This document shows, piece after piece, positions 32,471 to 34,555 of a stretch of 34,555 nucleotides of DNA. Made by a program: the position numbers and the translations under genes. How positions within the stretch are numbered: the first letter of the stretch is position 1; each line of letters starts with the position of its first letter. Origin of the DNA: JAABSX01 sp964480455. GTDB lineage: Bacteria; Bacteroidota; Bacteroidia; Cytophagales; Microscillaceae. Below the pieces are notes generated by a model, which was not told where the DNA came from, did no database searches, and saw only the letters and a list, made by a program, of their open reading frames with translations. The stretch is taken from positions 1-34,555 of the forward strand of contig CAYZQI010000034.1 in NCBI GenBank assembly GCA_964480455.1. The letters are read 5' to 3'.

Positions 32471-32474
32471 TAGC

Positions 32475-33527
32475 TCATAGCAGCGCAGGTTCTTGCTGGC
32501 TAAGGCAATGAAAACTACCCAAGCCCCAGATAATGGCTCTTGAGTCAATGCCTATTATCTCTCTTTCAGGAAAGCAATCTTTGATGATGCCCAAAGCTTG
32601 TTCATCTTCCTTACACCGAAAAACAGGCACAATCACGGTATGGTTGGTAATCAAAAAATTGGCATAAGAAGCAGGCATACGCTCTCCGCTGATGTAAAAA
32701 GGGCTTGGCATAGGCAATTCTATGATGTTGAGGGCTTTGCCATTGAGTAGCCGCAAACTCTTTAATTCAGTCAGATTATCTTGCAAAATTTGGTAATTTT
32801 CATCTCTTGAGTTATACTCTACTACAGTGAGTACAGTATCTTGATTGATGAATCGTACTATGTCGTCAATATGCCCATCTGTATCATCACCTACTATGCC
32901 ATCGCCTAGCCAAAGTACCTGCTTTACTCCATAATAATTTTGGAGGTATTCTTCTATTTGGGCTTGGCTGAGGTGTGGGTTACGATTGGGGTTGAGCAAG
33001 CAATGCCTTGTGGTGAGCAATGTGCCTACGCCATTGAACTCTACCGAACCACCCTCCATTACAATAGGTACATCAATGCAGGGCAGCCCCAGTGTGGCAG
33101 CTATTTTTTGTGGAATTAGATTATCAGCCTCAAAGGGAGGATATTTTCCTCCCCAAGCATTGTATTGCCAATTGAGGATAATTTTAGGGTCTTTTGCATT
33201 AGGATTAACAAGAAAAGAAGGTCCAGCATCACGCAGCCAAGCGTCATTGCTTTCTATTTGATGAAGATGTACGTGTTGCAGGTTGGTGGTGATTGCGGCA
33301 AGTTGCTTTGTAAGGTTTTGCTGAGTTGCTTGGTCATTTACCAATACATTGACTTTTTGTGTATGGGCAATTACTTTGATGAACTCACAATAGGCAGTAT
33401 GTACTTCTTTGAGTTGCGGTGCTGGCCAAGTTTCTTGGTTGTGTGGGAAGCTTAGCCAGATGGTCTCTTGCGTTTCCCACTCGGCAGGGAAGCGGTAGCC
33501 AAGGGCTTTGGGTGTATCATTCAGCAT
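32475..33527 (-). CDS. aguA: Agmatine deiminase family protein
   Basis: This enzyme of the guanidino-group-modifying fold hydrolyses agmatine to N-carbamoylputrescine and ammonia, a step in putrescine synthesis from arginine. The 350 residues are the usual length. Conserved active-site elements are WLRDAGPSFLV (about 97-107), MEGGSVEFNG, DTDGHIDDIVRF, and the catalytic Cys341 in GLGSFHCLSQQEP. In many homologues the last block reads GGGxIHC, so the Leu and Phe here are small variations. The partner N-carbamoylputrescine amidase (aguB) is often adjacent, but it is not here. It belongs to the porphyromonas-type peptidylarginine deiminase family by fold, and the lack of extra domains favours agmatine as substrate. 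A -7 box lies at 33560-33567. Confidence 0.93.
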   Translation of the reverse strand: MLNDTPKALGYRFPAEWETQETIWLSFPHNQETWPAPQLKEVHTAYCEFIKVIAHTQKVNVLVNDQATQQNLTKQLAAITTNLQHVHLHQIESNDAWLRDAGPSFLVNPNAKDPKIILNWQYNAWGGKYPPFEADNLIPQKIAATLGLPCIDVPIVMEGGSVEFNGVGTLLTTRHCLLNPNRNPHLSQAQIEEYLQNYYGVKQVLWLGDGIVGDDTDGHIDDIVRFINQDTVLTVVEYNSRDENYQILQDNLTELKSLRLLNGKALNIIELPMPSPFYISGERMPASYANFLITNHTVIVPVFRCKEDEQALGIIKDCFPEREIIGIDSRAIIWGLGSFHCLSQQEPALL

Positions 33528-33559
33528 AGATAAACATTGGATTGATGTATTTTTGGCTA

Positions 33560-33567
33560 CAAAGATA
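33560..33567 (-). promoter_or_regulatory. -7 element (TATCTTTG) for aguA
   Basis: Minus-strand TATCTTTG fits TAnnTTTG exactly and lies 32 bases before the ATG at 33527. No -33 partner was recognised. Confidence 0.45.
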
Positions 33568-33604
33568 AGGGTATAGTGATGATGATTAATTATCTTTGAT
33601 TGAT

Positions 33605-34555
33605 TTACTCAATAATTTTTACCTCTACCCGTCTATTTTTTTGTCTGCCTTCTTCGGTATCATTGCTACTGAGTGGCCTCAGTGCGCCATATCCATTGGC
33701 TTCTAGCCTTTTGGGGCTGATAAAACCTTCCTCAATCAAATAATTGACTACGGCTTGCGCCCTGTTTTGTGAGAGAGTAATATTATCTGCTTCGTTGCCT
33801 TGGTTGTCGGTATGCCCTGCAATTTCTATTCTAAAATCAGGATTTTCTTGTAGAAAATTTGCCAATAGTTTGAGGGCAGGCGTAGAGCTTTTTGTGAGGA
33901 CTGCCTCATTGCTATCAAAGAAAATATCTTCCCATACCATCACATTACCAACTTGTATGGGCATCAGCTCAAAATCTTGCTGCACCATTTTTTCTTTTAT
34001 TTCTCTCACCCTTACGCGCTGACTAAAATAGCCTTCTGCTTTTACCTCGAGATAAAAATTAGAAACACTTTGCATAGCACTAAACTCATACTTACCTGTG
34101 TTAGCCTTGCTTTCTTCAAAAGCACGGTAGTTAATGTCAGTCAGCACATAATCAATGCGTGCATCTAAGGGCTGCTGGGTATTGGCATCTAGCACTTTAC
34201 CATAAATTTTGATAAAATCTTGGGCATCATCTTCTTTAAATTTTTCTACTTTTATCTCATCTATGTAGTAATAAGCCCCAGGATAACCTGTACGCTGAAA
34301 TTGATAAGTTTTGGTTTTTTCTTTGCCTTTAAAGTTTCCTATTACTACAAAGCCATAATCATCATCTGCTATGATGGTCTTGGAGATAGTTACCCAGCTT
34401 TTATCATCAGTGATGAGGTCATTGATGAGCAAATCAGGCGTAGTTATTTCCATGGCATTCGCTACATCATTGGTGAATAAAACGCCTATGCCATTGCAAG
34501 CATAATTAGAATAAACCCTTGCCCAAGAGATTTTGAAACTAAGGTTGTACTTTTC
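33605..34555 (-). CDS. OmpA-family cell-envelope protein, 5' end outside the window
   Basis: The frame stays open to the right edge, so 316 C-terminal residues are visible and the true start lies beyond 34555. The ATG at 34453 falls inside a domain and is not the start. The visible protein begins with a jelly-roll-like module (NLSFKISWARVYSNYACNGIG to about residue 125, ending in YYYIDEIKVEKF). A carboxypeptidase-regulatory-like sandwich follows (IKIYGKVLDANTQQPLDARI). The C-terminal OmpA domain comes last, with FDSNEAVL, IAGHTDNQGN and NRRVEVKI carrying the Asp and Arg that bind peptidoglycan. It should anchor the outer membrane or a surface module to the cell wall. In Bacteroidota such proteins are often linked to surface or gliding machinery, though nothing here proves that. 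Confidence 0.88.
   Translation of the reverse strand, partial: EKYNLSFKISWARVYSNYACNGIGVLFTNDVANAMEITTPDLLINDLITDDKSWVTISKTIIADDDYGFVVIGNFKGKEKTKTYQFQRTGYPGAYYYIDEIKVEKFKEDDAQDFIKIYGKVLDANTQQPLDARIDYVLTDINYRAFEESKANTGKYEFSAMQSVSNFYLEVKAEGYFSQRVRVREIKEKMVQQDFELMPIQVGNVMVWEDIFFDSNEAVLTKSSTPALKLLANFLQENPDFRIEIAGHTDNQGNEADNITLSQNRAQAVVNYLIEEGFISPKRLEANGYGALRPLSSNDTEEGRQKNRRVEVKIIE

Noticed and set aside
1..34555. tRNA, rRNA, CRISPR arrays, prophage or insertion sequences
   Set aside because: No tRNA-like T-loop, no regularly spaced repeats, and no transposase or integrase was seen on reading either strand. A covariance-model search was not possible.

Overview
The window is chromosomal DNA of a member of the Bacteroidota, most likely a Cytophagales-type gliding or marine bacterium. 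The sequence is AT-rich. Promoter-like sites fit the Bacteroidota consensus (TTTG, then TAnnTTTG), and start codons are preceded by A-rich stretches rather than Shine-Dalgarno sequences. Hallmark genes include gldE next to ssb and mutY, a tiny AURKAIP1/COX24 (mS38-like) ribosomal protein, a DUF4350 protein, and an OmpA protein joined to carboxypeptidase-regulatory-like modules. No genus can be named from the sequence alone.

Layout. 1-4.5 kb: a small membrane protein, menB (menaquinone synthesis), a YvlD/holin-4 membrane protein with an aldehyde dehydrogenase behind it, a structured intergenic repeat, and a CoA-binding protein. 4.5-11.5 kb: a housekeeping block with RNase G/E (minus), the 29-aa mS38-like protein (minus), a TPR protein (minus), an HU-family protein (minus), and the divergent operon mutY-ssb-gldE (plus). 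11.5-16.1 kb (minus): a small membrane protein, an ald/aldo-keto reductase operon, and a wax ester synthase/diacylglycerol acyltransferase. 16.2-21.2 kb: a DUF2237 protein, a polysaccharide flippase, aat (N-end-rule transferase), a lipoprotein, and a membrane GAF sensor. 21.5-24.6 kb: a large AddB-like nuclease with Fe-S cysteines. 24.8-28.5 kb: gyrA. 28.9-34.6 kb: dienelactone hydrolase, a DUF4350 protein, a site-2 protease, agmatine deiminase, and an OmpA-family protein that runs off the right edge.

The outstanding feature is gyrA. Its reading frame is 1235 codons because a 386-residue intein is inserted directly after the catalytic tyrosine (Tyr122). The intein starts with Cys, ends with His-Asn and is followed by Thr. 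It has splicing blocks very like those I recall for mycobacterial GyrA inteins, plus a LAGLIDADG homing-endonuclease domain. The two LAGLIDADG motifs are only about 55 residues apart, so the endonuclease looks internally shortened. GyrA, and hence DNA supercoiling, should depend on protein splicing in this organism.

The other genes form small operons rather than one system: mutY-ssb-gldE, ald-AKR, and holin-like plus aldehyde dehydrogenase. I saw no tRNA, rRNA, CRISPR array, prophage or complete insertion sequence.
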